Positions 8,317-17,792 of a stretch of DNA of 64,000 nucleotides are shown here, piece by piece. Positions within the stretch are counted from its first letter, which is position 1. Each line of letters begins with the position of its first letter. The notes under the pieces were generated by a model, which was not told the DNA's origin, did not search any database, and worked only from the letters and a program-made list of their open reading frames with translations. Made by a program: the position numbers and the translations under genes. The DNA comes from Candidatus Planktophila sulfonica (GTDB lineage: Bacteria > Actinomycetota > Actinomycetes > Nanopelagicales > Nanopelagicaceae): positions 1,178,001-1,242,000 of the forward strand of contig NZ_CP016773.1 in the NCBI RefSeq assembly GCF_002288065.1. The letters are read 5' to 3'.

Positions 8317-10818
8317 TTACGCTGTTGGTGCTTCAGCGAGATCTTCAGGGCTGTCAGGTGTTGAAACCTTTGGTGATCCCTTAAAGGTGAACTTCGCATC
8401 TGCGTCGACACCTTCAACATCTACAACAATGATTTCGCCAGCCTTGAGCTCGCTAAACAAGATTCGCTCTGAGAGTGAATCTTCGATCTCGCGCTGAATA
8501 ACGCGACGCAATGGACGCGCACCAAGAAGTGGGTCATATCCACGAGCTGCCAGAAGATCCTTAGCTGCCTGTGTGAGTTCGATTCCCATGTCCTTAGCCT
8601 TAAGACGCTCATCGAGTCCAGCGATCATGAGATCAACGATCTGAATGATCTGATCCTTGGTGAGCTGGTGGAAGACGATGACGTCATCGATACGGTTAAG
8701 GAATTCTGGGCGGAAGTGGTTCTTGAGTTCGTCTTGAACCTTGCCCTTCATGCGATCGTAATTTGTGAGGTCATCATCGGCGTTAGCAAAGCCAAGCCCG
8801 AGTGACTTAGAGATGTCACGGGTACCCAGGTTTGTAGTCATGATGATGACTGTGTTCTTGAAGTCAACGGTGCGACCTTGTGAATCTGTAAGGCGACCAT
8901 CTTCAAGAACCTGAAGAAGTGAGTTGAAGATATCTGGGTGTGCCTTTTCGATTTCATCGAAGAGAACAACTGAGAATGGACGGCGACGTACCTTTTCAGT
9001 GAGCTGTCCGCCCTCGTCGTAACCCACATACCCTGGAGGTGCACCGAATAAACGAGACGCTGTGTGGCGCTCTGAGTATTCAGACATATCGAGTTGGATC
9101 AAAGCGGTTTCATCACCGAATAGGAATGATGCAAGTGTGCGTGAAAGTTCTGTCTTACCAACGCCAGAAGGACCAGCGAAGATAAATGAACCACCAGGAC
9201 GTTTTGGATCCTTAAGGCCTGCGCGTGTTCGGCGGATTGCTTGTGACAACGCCTTGATCGCTTGATCTTGTCCAATAACGCGACGGTGTAGTTCATCTTC
9301 CATACGGAGAAGACGCGCTGTCTCTTCTTCAGTCAACTTAAATACTGGAATACCAGTTGATGCTGAAAGTACCTGAGCGATGAGTTCTTCATCTACTTCA
9401 GTGACCTTATCGAGGTCAGTTGCCTTCCAATTCTTTTCAGCTTCTTGCTTCTCTTGGATAAGAGTTTTCTCCTTATCGCGAAGAGCTGCAGCGCCTTCAA
9501 AATCTTGTCCGTCGATTGCAGATTCCTTAGCCTTACGAGCTTCAGCAATCTTGTCATCGAATTCGCGGAGTTCAGCTGGTGCTGTCATGCGCTTAATGCG
9601 AAGACGTGAACCTGCTTCATCAATAAGGTCGATCGCCTTATCTGGAAGGAAGCGATCTGAAATGTAGCGATCTGCCATATTTGCAGCGGCAGAGAGCGCA
9701 CCATCTGTAATTGAAACTCGGTGGTGGGTTTCGTAACGATCGCGAAGACCCTTAAGAATTTCGATGGTGTGAGCAACTGATGGCTCTTTCACCTGAATCG
9801 GCTGGAAACGACGCTCAAGAGCTGCATCTTTTTCGATGTGCTTGCGGTACTCATCGAGAGTTGTTGCACCGATTGTCTGGAGCTCACCGCGTGCGAGCAT
9901 TGGCTTAAGAATGCTTGCAGCATCGATTGCACCTTCTGCAGCGCCTGCACCAACGAGTGTGTGAATTTCATCGATAAAGATAATGATGTCGCCGCGAGTC
10001 TTAATCTCTTTAAGAACCTTCTTGAGGCGCTCTTCGAAATCTCCGCGGTAACGTGAACCTGCAACGAGTGCACCCAGATCGAGTGAGTAGAGCTGCTTAT
10101 CCTTGAGAGTTTCAGGGACATCGTTCTTTGCAATTGCTTGTGCAAGACCTTCGACAACTGCGGTTTTTCCAACACCTGGTTCGCCGATAAGAACCGGATT
10201 GTTCTTTGTACGGCGAGAAAGAATCTGCATAACGCGCTCTACTTCGAGTTCGCGACCGATCACTGGATCGAGCTTTCCTTCACGTGCTGCCTGTGTGAGG
10301 TTGCGACCGAATTGATCGAGTACCAATGATGTAGATGGTGTTCCTTCAGCAGGTCCGCCTTGTGAAACAGTTTCTTTGCCTTGGTAGCCAGAGAGAAGTT
10401 GAATTACTTGCTGGCGAACACGATTGAGATCGGCGCCGAGCTTGACGAGTACCTGCGCTGCAACGCCTTCGCCTTCGCGAATGAGTCCGAGCAAAATATG
10501 TTCTGTGCCAATGTAATTGTGGCCAAGTTGTAGCGCTTCACGCAATGAGAGTTCGAGAACTTTCTTTGCACGTGGAGTAAATGGAATGTGGCCGCTTGGT
10601 GCCTGCTGACCTTGTCCAATAATTTCTTCAACCTGTGCGCGAACGCCTTCGAGTGAAATACCAAGTGATTCAAGACCCTTGGCAGCGACGCCTTCACCTT
10701 CGTGGATGAGGCCGAGGAGGATATGTTCGGTGCCGATGTAGTTGTGGTTGAGCATGCGTGCTTCTTCTTGAGCTAGGACAACAACGCGTCGAGCTCGATC
10801 GGTAAAGCGCTCAAACAT
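8317..10818 (-). CDS. clpC: AAA+ protease unfoldase ClpC (class I Clp ATPase)
   Basis: ClpC is the ATPase that unfolds substrates for ClpP proteolysis. The 833-residue product has every expected part: two N-terminal Clp-N repeats (both containing [14 protein letters not shown]), nucleotide-binding domain 1 with GEPGVGKTA and [14 protein letters not shown], the ClpC-type UVR/M domain ([18 protein letters not shown]), and domain 2 with GPSGVGKTE and [20 protein letters not shown] Shine-Dalgarno site (gaaggagttccgccc before ATG) fixes the start, so unlike many neighbours its mRNA has a leader. The 124-bp region upstream must hold its promoter, but I could not identify a convincing box or a ClgR operator there. 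Confidence 0.97.
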   Translation of the reverse strand: MFERFTDRARRVVVLAQEEARMLNHNYIGTEHILLGLIHEGEGVAAKGLESLGISLEGVRAQVEEIIGQGQQAPSGHIPFTPRAKKVLELSLREALQLGHNYIGTEHILLGLIREGEGVAAQVLVKLGADLNRVRQQVIQLLSGYQGKETVSQGGPAEGTPSTSLVLDQFGRNLTQAAREGKLDPVIGRELEVERVMQILSRRTKNNPVLIGEPGVGKTAVVEGLAQAIAKNDVPETLKDKQLYSLDLGALVAGSRYRGDFEERLKKVLKEIKTRGDIIIFIDEIHTLVGAGAAEGAIDAASILKPMLARGELQTIGATTLDEYRKHIEKDAALERRFQPIQVKEPSVAHTIEILKGLRDRYETHHRVSITDGALSAAANMADRYISDRFLPDKAIDLIDEAGSRLRIKRMTAPAELREFDDKIAEARKAKESAIDGQDFEGAAALRDKEKTLIQEKQEAEKNWKATDLDKVTEVDEELIAQVLSASTGIPVFKLTEEETARLLRMEDELHRRVIGQDQAIKALSQAIRRTRAGLKDPKRPGGSFIFAGPSGVGKTELSRTLASFLFGDETALIQLDMSEYSERHTASRLFGAPPGYVGYDEGGQLTEKVRRRPFSVVLFDEIEKAHPDIFNSLLQVLEDGRLTDSQGRTVDFKNTVIIMTTNLGTRDISKSLGLGFANADDDLTNYDRMKGKVQDELKNHFRPEFLNRIDDVIVFHQLTKDQIIQIVDLMIAGLDERLKAKDMGIELTQAAKDLLAARGYDPLLGARPLRRVIQREIEDSLSERILFSELKAGEIIVVDVEGVDADAKFTFKGSPKVSTPDSPEDLAEAPTA

Positions 10819-10942
10819 GGGCGGAACTCCTTCTATTCATTGAATCTGTCGTAAGCCTATAACCCAGCCTAGGGAAGGCGCGAGGTGGATAGCTCTATGG
10901 GCAGTAGAACCCCATATATGGGCTCGATATTCCCGGCAGGGT

Positions 10943-11437
10943 CTAGAGGTTGAGAAGCATGCGGGTATTGCCGAGGGTATTTGGCTTCACCGATTCGAGA
11001 TCTAGGAACTCGGCTACACCGGCGTCATAGGAGCGCAGGAGCTGCTGGTAGACCTCTTGATCAACCGGTGTTCCATGAATTTCAACAAAGCCATGGCGAC
11101 CAAAGAACTCTGTTTGAAATGTGAGGCAGAAAATTCTTTCAACGCCTACTTCGCGCGCACGTTCGATAATGCGCTCCATGATTTTGTGACCGATTCCTTG
11201 CTTATGCAAATCTTTTTGAACAGCCACCGTACGAACTTCAGCTAAATCTTCCCAAAGCGTGTGAAGTGCTCCGCAACCGACAACTTTTCCATCAAGTTCT
11301 GCGACAGTAAATTCTTGAACACCTTCGTAAAGTGTGACCGTCTCTTTTGCAAGCATCTGACCAGGTGCCGCATAGGAATCAACGAGTTCGCGAATTGCCT
11401 TTACGTCTGTTGTCTTAGCTGAGCGAATAACCAACAT
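10943..11437 (-). CDS. GNAT N-acetyltransferase, ArgA-like (N-acetylglutamate synthase type)
   Basis: The 164-residue protein has the GNAT core: the strand VVGCGALHTL, then EDLAEVRTVAVQKDLHKQGIGHKIMERI containing the acetyl-CoA P-loop (Q-x-x-G-x-G/A pattern), and a C-terminal LTFQTEFFGRHGFVEI. This short single-domain form matches the actinobacterial ArgA acetylglutamate synthases (Rv2747 type), which carry out the first step of arginine synthesis without the kinase-like domain. Other GNAT functions cannot be excluded from sequence alone. It lies 2 bp downstream of lysS on the same strand and is likely cotranscribed with it. In mycobacteria the space between lysS and clpC is occupied by lsr2, which is absent here. 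Confidence 0.72.
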   Translation of the reverse strand: MLVIRSAKTTDVKAIRELVDSYAAPGQMLAKETVTLYEGVQEFTVAELDGKVVGCGALHTLWEDLAEVRTVAVQKDLHKQGIGHKIMERIIERAREVGVERIFCLTFQTEFFGRHGFVEIHGTPVDQEVYQQLLRSYDAGVAEFLDLESVKPNTLGNTRMLLNL

Positions 11438-11439
11438 TG

Positions 11440-12948
11440 TTAATCAATTTCTGGCTTAACAAGTGGGAACAAAATTGTTTCGCGGATTCCAAGACCAGTA
11501 AGAGCCATGAGAAGACGATCAACGCCCATTCCCATTCCGCCCATTGGTGGCATTCCAAATTCCATCGCACGTAAGAAATCTTCATCAACCTGCATCGCTT
11601 CGAGATCGCCCTTAGCGCCAAGCTGTGCTTGTTCAACTAAACGATCGCGTTGAATTACTGGGTCGATAAGTTCTGAGTAACCAGTTGCAAGTTCGAAACC
11701 ATCAACGTAGAGATCCCACTTTTCTACGACGCCCGGAATTTCGCGGTGTGCGCGAACAAGTGGAGAAGTGTCGACGGGATAACCCATAACAAATGTTGGT
11801 TCGATTAACTTATCCTGAGCAACATGCTCGAAAATCTCTTCCGCGAGCTTGCCAGTTACCCACTTTGGGTCAATCTTCATGCCGAGCTTTGTGGCGTACT
11901 TCTTAAGTTCATCAATCGAAGTAAGTGCTGTTACCTGCTCGCCAACGCCTTCAGAGATTGCGTCGTAGAGAGAAATTTCTTTCCAAGTGCCACCGAGGTC
12001 GGCTTGGCGACCATCGTGGTGTGTAACAACGTGTGAACCAGCAACAGCCATTGCTGCGTTCTGAATAAGTGAGCGTGTTACATCTGCGATTGAACGCCAA
12101 TCCCCGTAAGCCATATATGACTCAACCATTGCGAACTCTGGAGAGTGAGAAGAATCTGCACCTTCGTTGCGGAAGTTACGGTTGATTTCAAAGACGCGCT
12201 CGATGCCGCCGACAACGCAGCGCTTTAAGAAGAGTTCTGGTGCAATACGCATAAAGAGATCCATGTCGTATGCATTACTGAAAGTCTTAAATGGACGAGC
12301 TGCTGCGCCGCCGTGCATAACTTGAAGCATCGGTGTTTCAACTTCAATAAAGCTTTCGTTATTAAATGTATCGCGAAGTGAACGCATGACCGCTGGACGC
12401 ATACGCGCTGCTGTGCGAGCTTCTGGGCGAACAATCAAATCTACATAACGCATACGAACGCGAGTCTCTTCAGACATCGGCTTGTGATCATTAGGAAGTG
12501 GACGAAGTGACTTTGATGCTAGCGTCCATGAATTTGCAAGGATAGAAAGCTCGCCGCGCTTTGAGGTAATGATTTCGCCCGTAACAGAGACCATGTCGCC
12601 TAAATCGATATCTGATTTCCAGGCATCGAGTTGTTCTTGACCAACTTTGTCGAGAGATAACATCGCTTGAAGTTCAGTGCCATCGCCTTCGCGAAGAGTT
12701 GCAAAACAGAGCTTGCCGGTATCGCGCTTAAAAATGATGCGGCCAGTAAGGCTCTCGATATCTCCGGTAGCTACATCGATTTCAAGACCGGTGTACTTCT
12801 CGCGGACCTCTTTGAGAGATTTGGTGCGGGCAACCGCGACTGGGTATGGCTCGATTCCACGCTCAATAAGGCTGGCGCGCTTCTCACGACGGATCCGAAG
12901 TTGCTCGGGTAGGTCGTCTTCTGTCGCAGGCGTGTTATCGGTTGTCAT
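11440..12948 (-). CDS. lysS: Lysyl-tRNA synthetase, class II
   Basis: It charges tRNA-Lys. The 502-residue product has an N-terminal OB-fold anticodon-binding domain (SLTGRIIFKRDTGKLCFATLREG), class II motif 1 (NNESFIEVETPMLQVMHGGAAARPF), motif 2 (FLKRCVVGGIERVFEINRNFRNEG) and motif 3 (GMGMGVDRLLMALTGL). The start is the ATG at 12948; a TAGACT hexamer lies 9 nt upstream, which might be its -10 box at a looser spacing than at other genes here. It stands 25 bp downstream of coaX, so transcription may also come from the cofactor operon. The cognate tRNA-Lys gene is in this window at 35250-35322. Confidence 0.96.
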   Translation of the reverse strand: MTTDNTPATEDDLPEQLRIRREKRASLIERGIEPYPVAVARTKSLKEVREKYTGLEIDVATGDIESLTGRIIFKRDTGKLCFATLREGDGTELQAMLSLDKVGQEQLDAWKSDIDLGDMVSVTGEIITSKRGELSILANSWTLASKSLRPLPNDHKPMSEETRVRMRYVDLIVRPEARTAARMRPAVMRSLRDTFNNESFIEVETPMLQVMHGGAAARPFKTFSNAYDMDLFMRIAPELFLKRCVVGGIERVFEINRNFRNEGADSSHSPEFAMVESYMAYGDWRSIADVTRSLIQNAAMAVAGSHVVTHHDGRQADLGGTWKEISLYDAISEGVGEQVTALTSIDELKKYATKLGMKIDPKWVTGKLAEEIFEHVAQDKLIEPTFVMGYPVDTSPLVRAHREIPGVVEKWDLYVDGFELATGYSELIDPVIQRDRLVEQAQLGAKGDLEAMQVDEDFLRAMEFGMPPMGGMGMGVDRLLMALTGLGIRETILFPLVKPEID

Positions 12949-12973
12949 AGGGCATTGAGTCTACCTTTTATCG

Positions 12974-13738
12974 CTACTGATTCTTCTCATGAATAAGGCG
13001 TAGACCGATAAGAGTGAGATCTGGTTCGTGCTCATCGATTGTGTCAGAGACGCCGATGATGAGTGGGGCTAAGCCGCCCGTAGCAATAACTGTAGGAGCT
13101 TCGTCGTAATCCTTTGCAAGCTCTGCAGTAATGCGATCAACGAGGCCATCGACTTGTCCTGCAAATCCAAAGATTGTTCCGGATTGCAGAGCTTCGACGG
13201 TGTTCTTTCCAATGACGCTCTTTGGGCGAACCAATTCCACTTTACGAAGTTGTGCAGCACGAGCAGCAAGTGCATCGACAGAAATTTCAATTCCGGGAGC
13301 GAGTGCGCCGCCAAGGAATTCACCCTTAGGAGATACAACATCGAGGTTTGTCGAAGTTCCGAAATCAACAACGATTGCTGGTCCGCCATACAAAGTATGC
13401 GCTGCAAGAGTGTTGACGATGCGGTCGGCGCCGATCTCCTTTGGATTATCAACGAGTAGCTGAACACCAGTCTTAGTTCCTGGTTCAACAATCGTTGTAT
13501 GAATATCCGCAAAGTAAGTTGCAATCATGGTGCGAAGTTCACGCAACGTTGCCGGCACTGTTGAACAGATTGATAACCCTGTCAGTGGATATCCGCTAAT
13601 GAGTGCGCTGTATTGAAGCCAAAGTTCGTCAGCCGTAGTGCGTGGGTCGGTCTTAACGCGCCACGACTTAACGAGATCTTGCTTATCGAAGATTCCAAGA
13701 ACTGTGTTTGTATTTCCTACATCGACTGTTAATAGCAT
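12974..13738 (-). CDS. coaX: Type III pantothenate kinase
   Basis: CoaX phosphorylates pantothenate, the first step of CoA synthesis, and needs a monovalent cation. The 254-residue product has the family motifs DVGNTNTVLG (phosphate loop), IVVDFGTSTNLDVVS, LAPGIEISVDAL and a C-terminal VIATGGLAPLI. Its start codon is 2 bp from the nadC stop region, so it belongs to the panC-nadB-nadC-coaX transcription unit. This pairs pantothenate synthesis (panC) with the next enzyme of the pathway. In mycobacteria the corresponding order is panC-panD-coaX; here nadB and nadC occupy the place of panD. Confidence 0.95.
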   Translation of the reverse strand: MLLTVDVGNTNTVLGIFDKQDLVKSWRVKTDPRTTADELWLQYSALISGYPLTGLSICSTVPATLRELRTMIATYFADIHTTIVEPGTKTGVQLLVDNPKEIGADRIVNTLAAHTLYGGPAIVVDFGTSTNLDVVSPKGEFLGGALAPGIEISVDALAARAAQLRKVELVRPKSVIGKNTVEALQSGTIFGFAGQVDGLVDRITAELAKDYDEAPTVIATGGLAPLIIGVSDTIDEHEPDLTLIGLRLIHEKNQ

Positions 13739-13740
13739 CG

Positions 13741-14565
13741 CTACTCCGCTCTCAGATCTAAACCGATATCAAAAACTGGTGCGCTGTGGGTCAGTGCGCC
13801 AATCGCTAGGTAATTAACTCCTGTGACTGCATATGCCTTTGCGTTTTCAAGTGAGATTCCGCCTGAGGCTTCAAGCTTTGTAGCTCCTGCAACGATAGAA
13901 ACAGCTTCTGCGCATTGCGCTGGGCTCATATTGTCGAGAAGGACGAGATCGGGCTTGAGTGGCAAGATTTCACGCAATTGATCCAAGGTATCGACCTCAA
14001 TTTCAATCTCTGACGTTGGGAACTTAGCGCGGACCTTTGAGAATGCTTCTGCCACGCCGCCCGCTGCAGCAATGTGGTTATCTTTAATCAGCGCAGCATC
14101 GCTGAGGGACATTCGATGATTTGTTCCGCCGCCCATACGGACTGCGTACTTTTCTAGTAAACGCATACCTGGAGTGGTCTTGCGGGTATCGCGAACTTCG
14201 CACTGTGTACCTGCAATCGCATCAACCCATGTACGAGTCAGCGTTGCAATACCACTGAGGTGACCTAAGAAGTTAAGTGCTGTGCGCTCTGCAAGAAGAA
14301 TGGCACGGGTATCGCCACGGACAGTCATTAATACGTCGCCGGTGCTCACTGAGCTTCCATCTTGAACGTGAACGACAATATCGGTGAGCCCTACTTCTTC
14401 AAGAACCGCGCGCGCCATTTCGATTCCAGCCACAACACCAGACTTTCGAGAAATAAAATCGGCAACAACTTTCTCATCACCTGAAACAGTTGCAACGGAT
14501 GTGATGTCTTCTCCGCCTTGCAAATCTTCAGCAAGTGCCCGTTTGATTAAGTCGCGATCAATCAT
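13741..14565 (-). CDS. nadC: Nicotinate-nucleotide pyrophosphorylase (quinolinate phosphoribosyltransferase)
   Basis: It converts quinolinate and PRPP to nicotinate mononucleotide. The 274-residue product has the type II phosphoribosyltransferase features: the RTALNFLGHLSGIATLT helix, VRDTRKTTPGMRLLEKYAV with the conserved Arg and Lys residues, GGGTNHRMSLSDAALIKDNHI, EIEVDTLDQL and LEASGGISLENAKAYA. Its ATG overlaps the nadB stop by 4 bases (ATGA), consistent with coupled translation. The quinolinate synthase gene nadA, often adjacent, is not in this window. Confidence 0.96.
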   Translation of the reverse strand: MIDRDLIKRALAEDLQGGEDITSVATVSGDEKVVADFISRKSGVVAGIEMARAVLEEVGLTDIVVHVQDGSSVSTGDVLMTVRGDTRAILLAERTALNFLGHLSGIATLTRTWVDAIAGTQCEVRDTRKTTPGMRLLEKYAVRMGGGTNHRMSLSDAALIKDNHIAAAGGVAEAFSKVRAKFPTSEIEIEVDTLDQLREILPLKPDLVLLDNMSPAQCAEAVSIVAGATKLEASGGISLENAKAYAVTGVNYLAIGALTHSAPVFDIGLDLRAE

Positions 14566-16175
14566 TTGCTACCCACTTCTTGGTATCCACTCGTCCAATA
14601 ACCCTTTTGATCAAGATGTTGGACAATGCGCTTCTTCCATTGATTACTTGTCTCAGGAAAATCTTCGCGCCAGTGCGATCCGCGAGTTTCTTGGCGAATG
14701 AGCGCAGCTTTAAGAATCGCTTGTGCAAGCTGGAACAAGTTCGTTGTCTCCCAGGCTTCAACGCACGGTTCTGTGCTCTTCTTATCTTCAATACGAGTTA
14801 AATCTGAGCTGGTCTTCAATAGTGAATCTGATGAGCGAAGTACTCCGGCGCCACGGCTCATACTCACTTGAATCTCATGACGAACCTTTGGGTCAAGCAG
14901 TATTGCTTGTGATGCGTTCTCAACAGGATCACTTTTCTCTGGCAGGTTCTCAGCAATATCTGCAGCAATGCGCGCGCTGAAGACGAGACCTTCAAGGAGT
15001 GAATTTGATGCCAGGCGGTTAGCGCCATGAACGCCCGAACATGCTGTTTCACCGCATGCATAGAGGCCGTTAACGCTTGTACGTCCATTTAGATCTACAC
15101 GAACTCCGCCAGATGCGTAGTGCGATGCAGGGGCTACGGGAATCAAATCCTTAAGTGGGTCAATGCCATGTGAAATGCATGATGCATAAATTGTTGGGAA
15201 TCGTTCCTTAAATCCTTCAAGGTGTCGGACATCGAGCCAAACATGATGCGCACCTGTCTTATTCATGACGCGCATAATTGAAATTGCAACAACATCGCGA
15301 GGAGCTAGTTCTGCAAGTGGGTGAATGTCTTGCATAAACCGCTTTCCGTTATCGTCGACGAGGTATGCACCTTCTCCACGAACGGCTTCGCTTATCAGCG
15401 GCTGTTGTCCTTCAGAGTTATCGCCCAGCCATAAAACTGTTGGGTGGAATTGAATGAATTCAACATCAGCAACTTTGGCACCTGCGCGAAGTGCTAGCGC
15501 AACGCCATCACCAGTTGAAACAGATGGATTTGTTGTCTGAGCAAAAACTTGGCCAAGTCCACCAGTTGCAAGAACAACAGCACGTGCAAGTCCACGGCCA
15601 ACACCATCTCGGCTACCTGCACCAATTACGTGGAGAGTTACGCCGCAGACTTCGCCGATATCGTTCTTGAGCGCATCAAGAACGAGCGCGTGTTCTAGAA
15701 CTTCAATCTCTGGATCGTTCTGCACTGCAGCAAGAAGCGCACGTGAAACTTCGGCGCCAGTTGCGTCCCCTCCAGCATGAAGAATGCGATTACGTAAATG
15801 TCCGCCTTCGCGTGTCAAAGCAATTTCGCCGCTATCTTCCTTATCGAAGATTGCTCCTCTTTCAATTAACTTACGAACTGCTTCAGGTCCTTCTGTAACT
15901 AGTACGCGGACCGCTTCAACATCACAAAGATCAGCGCCTGCAACGAGTGTGTCCTTCTCATGCGCTTCAGGTGAATCACCATCGCCAAGGGCTGCAGCGA
16001 TACCGCCTTGAGCCCACTTGGTTGAGCCTTCATCAACGCGCGCTTTAGTTACAAGTAAGACAGATAGACCATATGTGCGGCATTGCAGAGCAGTAGTAAG
16101 ACCTGCGATACCTGATCCGACAACAATCACGTCAGCAGAAGCGGTCCAGCCTGGTGCCGGTGCCAAGAGCTTCAT
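14562..16175 (-). CDS. nadB: L-aspartate oxidase
   Basis: This flavoenzyme oxidises L-aspartate to iminoaspartate, the first step of de novo NAD synthesis. The 537-residue product has an FAD-binding Rossmann motif VVGSGIAGLTTALQC near the N-terminus, the succinate-dehydrogenase-like KWAQGGIAAAL and LTREGGHLRNRILHAGGDATG blocks, a VEFIQFHPTVL segment, and the capping-domain region PASHYASGGVRVDLNGRTSVNGLYACGE. The C-terminal helical domain is complete. It overlaps panC upstream and nadC downstream by 4 bases each (ATGA). Confidence 0.95.
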   Translation of the reverse strand: MKLLAPAPGWTASADVIVVGSGIAGLTTALQCRTYGLSVLLVTKARVDEGSTKWAQGGIAAALGDGDSPEAHEKDTLVAGADLCDVEAVRVLVTEGPEAVRKLIERGAIFDKEDSGEIALTREGGHLRNRILHAGGDATGAEVSRALLAAVQNDPEIEVLEHALVLDALKNDIGEVCGVTLHVIGAGSRDGVGRGLARAVVLATGGLGQVFAQTTNPSVSTGDGVALALRAGAKVADVEFIQFHPTVLWLGDNSEGQQPLISEAVRGEGAYLVDDNGKRFMQDIHPLAELAPRDVVAISIMRVMNKTGAHHVWLDVRHLEGFKERFPTIYASCISHGIDPLKDLIPVAPASHYASGGVRVDLNGRTSVNGLYACGETACSGVHGANRLASNSLLEGLVFSARIAADIAENLPEKSDPVENASQAILLDPKVRHEIQVSMSRGAGVLRSSDSLLKTSSDLTRIEDKKSTEPCVEAWETTNLFQLAQAILKAALIRQETRGSHWREDFPETSNQWKKRIVQHLDQKGYWTSGYQEVGSK

Positions 16176-16942
16176 GCGCGAATTCCCATAGGCATATTGT
16201 CAATCAAACGCACTCCATTAATCCAGCCAGCGACAATTGCACGGAGATCACTAGAGGACGATTGAGCGTGCGTGAAACTCTGCTCATCAATGAAATCTGC
16301 ATAATCAACGGTGAAAGCAGGTTCAGTCGCCAATATCGCTCTTAACTCTTCCTCAGTCTTTGCCTGAGTCAGAGCCCTATAGATAACAGTTGCCGCGGTT
16401 CGACCTTCTGGAGTCAATCGAACATTGCGAGAAGACATTGCAAGTCCATCGTTTTCACGAACCGTAGGAGCGGTAATGATTTCTACTTCACCGGCAATTG
16501 CCTTAATCAAATGCAATTGTTGGAAATCTTTCTCGCCAAAGATTGCAACTGTGGGATTAACTAAATCAAAGAGGCGGCGAACAACGGTAAGAACTCCATC
16601 AAAGTGTCCTGGCCGAGATTTACCTTCATAGATATCACCAATTGGACCAGCTGATTGCTTTGCAAATCCTTCTGGATAAATCTCTGATTGATTTGGCAGC
16701 CAGAGATGTGTAACTCCGGCTGTTGCTGCGATTTCAATATCAATATCAGGGGTACGCGGGTACTTCGCTAAATCTTCTTGACTCTCAAATTGCAGTGGAT
16801 TGATGAAAATACTTGCAACAACGTTCTCGCTATATTTCTTTGCAAGCTGAAAGAGAGATGCATGTCCCGCGTGAAGGGCGCCCATTGTTGGAACAAATGC
16901 GCAGGCAGAAGGAAGCTCGCGAGCATTTGTTACTACTTTCAT
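16172..16942 (-). CDS. panC: Pantothenate synthetase
   Basis: PanC ligates pantoate and beta-alanine using ATP. The 256-residue protein is slightly shorter than typical (~280). It has the cytidylyltransferase-type HxGH motif in VPTMGALHAGHASLF, the SIFINPLQF block, KSRPGHFDGVLTVVRRLFDLV, FGEKDFQQL (KMSKS-equivalent region) and VRENDGLAMSSRNVRL. It is the first gene of the panC-nadB-nadC-coaX group, with AAGGA and GGAG Shine-Dalgarno-like sequences just upstream of the ATG and a 50-bp gap to folK. Neither panB nor panD is seen nearby, so beta-alanine and pantoate must be made or taken up through genes elsewhere. Confidence 0.94.
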   Translation of the reverse strand: MKVVTNARELPSACAFVPTMGALHAGHASLFQLAKKYSENVVASIFINPLQFESQEDLAKYPRTPDIDIEIAATAGVTHLWLPNQSEIYPEGFAKQSAGPIGDIYEGKSRPGHFDGVLTVVRRLFDLVNPTVAIFGEKDFQQLHLIKAIAGEVEIITAPTVRENDGLAMSSRNVRLTPEGRTAATVIYRALTQAKTEEELRAILATEPAFTVDYADFIDEQSFTHAQSSSSDLRAIVAGWINGVRLIDNMPMGIRA

Positions 16943-16992
16943 GGCTCCAGTCCTTTCAGGTACCGGGCAGGCAGTAAGTGAATTCTAAGGCG

Positions 16993-17439
16993 TTAAGGCA
17001 GTTGCGCCAAAAGTTCAGAGATTTTGCCGTGTGTAAGCAGAACAGCATCAGGTTCAATCTCATGCCATGGCTCAATAACAAAGCGGCGTTCATGTGCACG
17101 CGGATGTGGGAGTTCGAGCTCTTCGGCCTTACTCAGAAGTGATCCATACTGAATGAGATCGAGATCAATCGTGCGAGGTCCCCATCTTTCGATACGTTCG
17201 CGACCAAGTGATTTTTCTATTCCTTGAAGAAGCGAAAGTAAATCCAGGGCTGGCAGTTCACTTTCAAGAATGCAGACAGCGTTGATGTAATCGGGTTGTT
17301 CCGGACCGCCGACTGGTTTTGTTGTATAAAAACTAGAGATTGCAATTACTTCGGTGGCTTCCTTCAGCATGGCAATTGCCAAATTCATCTGTTCACTTGG
17401 ATTGCCGATATTGGCGCCAAGTGCGACCACTGCCTTCAT
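16993..17439 (-). CDS. folK: 2-amino-4-hydroxy-6-hydroxymethyldihydropteridine pyrophosphokinase
   Basis: FolK transfers pyrophosphate from ATP to hydroxymethyl-dihydropterin, directly before dihydropteroate synthase. The 148-residue product has the family landmarks VALGANIGNP, FYTTKPVGGPEQPDYINAV, LGRERIERWGPRTIDLDLIQYG (metal-binding Asp pair in DLDL) and LPHPRAHERRFVIEP. It overlaps folB by 4 bases. It is the last gene of the folate segment before a 50-bp spacer and panC. Confidence 0.95.
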   Translation of the reverse strand: MKAVVALGANIGNPSEQMNLAIAMLKEATEVIAISSFYTTKPVGGPEQPDYINAVCILESELPALDLLSLLQGIEKSLGRERIERWGPRTIDLDLIQYGSLLSKAEELELPHPRAHERRFVIEPWHEIEPDAVLLTHGKISELLAQLP

Positions 17440-17792
17440 CGGGTAATCGTTACCGAGATATCTGAAGTCTGAGCTGAAACCGGTGCTTTCGGTTTATGTA
17501 CTGTCACAGCAATTGCAGTTATCTCTGGGTGGCCCGATTTAATGCGATCTGCAATGCGTCCTGCAAGTCTTTCGATGAGCTGAACTCGTTCACCGGTAAT
17601 TTCTTCTACAACTAGATCAGCTAATGAGCCGTAATCAATCGTCTCGGCAAGATTATCTGACCTGCTTGGCTTAGAAAGATCGAGTGAAATTTCAAGATCA
17701 ACAAAGAAATCTTGACCATTCTTTGCTTCATGATCAAAGACTCCGTGATATCCAAAGCCCCAGATACCTTTTAAGGAAATCTTGTCGCTCAT
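17436..17792 (-). CDS. folB: Dihydroneopterin aldolase
   Basis: FolB cleaves dihydroneopterin to hydroxymethyl-dihydropterin and glycolaldehyde. The 118-residue length is normal. It has the tunnelling-fold pattern: ISLKGIWGFGYHGVFDHEAKNGQDFFVDLEISLDL, with the active-site Glu in the first block, then AETIDYGSLADLVVEEI, LIERLAGRIADRI and VTVHKPKAPV. The gene is embedded between folP and folK with 4-base overlaps on both sides, so FolP, FolB and FolK should be translated as a coupled set. Confidence 0.95.
   Translation of the reverse strand: MSDKISLKGIWGFGYHGVFDHEAKNGQDFFVDLEISLDLSKPSRSDNLAETIDYGSLADLVVEEITGERVQLIERLAGRIADRIKSGHPEITAIAVTVHKPKAPVSAQTSDISVTITR

Noticed and set aside
9380-9667. 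Ser-rich plus-strand frame antisense to clpC
   Set aside because: Mirror frame of highly conserved clpC codons; no independent evidence.
10819-10942. ClgR operator or specific promoter before clpC
   Set aside because: I looked for CGC-N5-GCG-like and -10/-35 sequences but found no match good enough to call.
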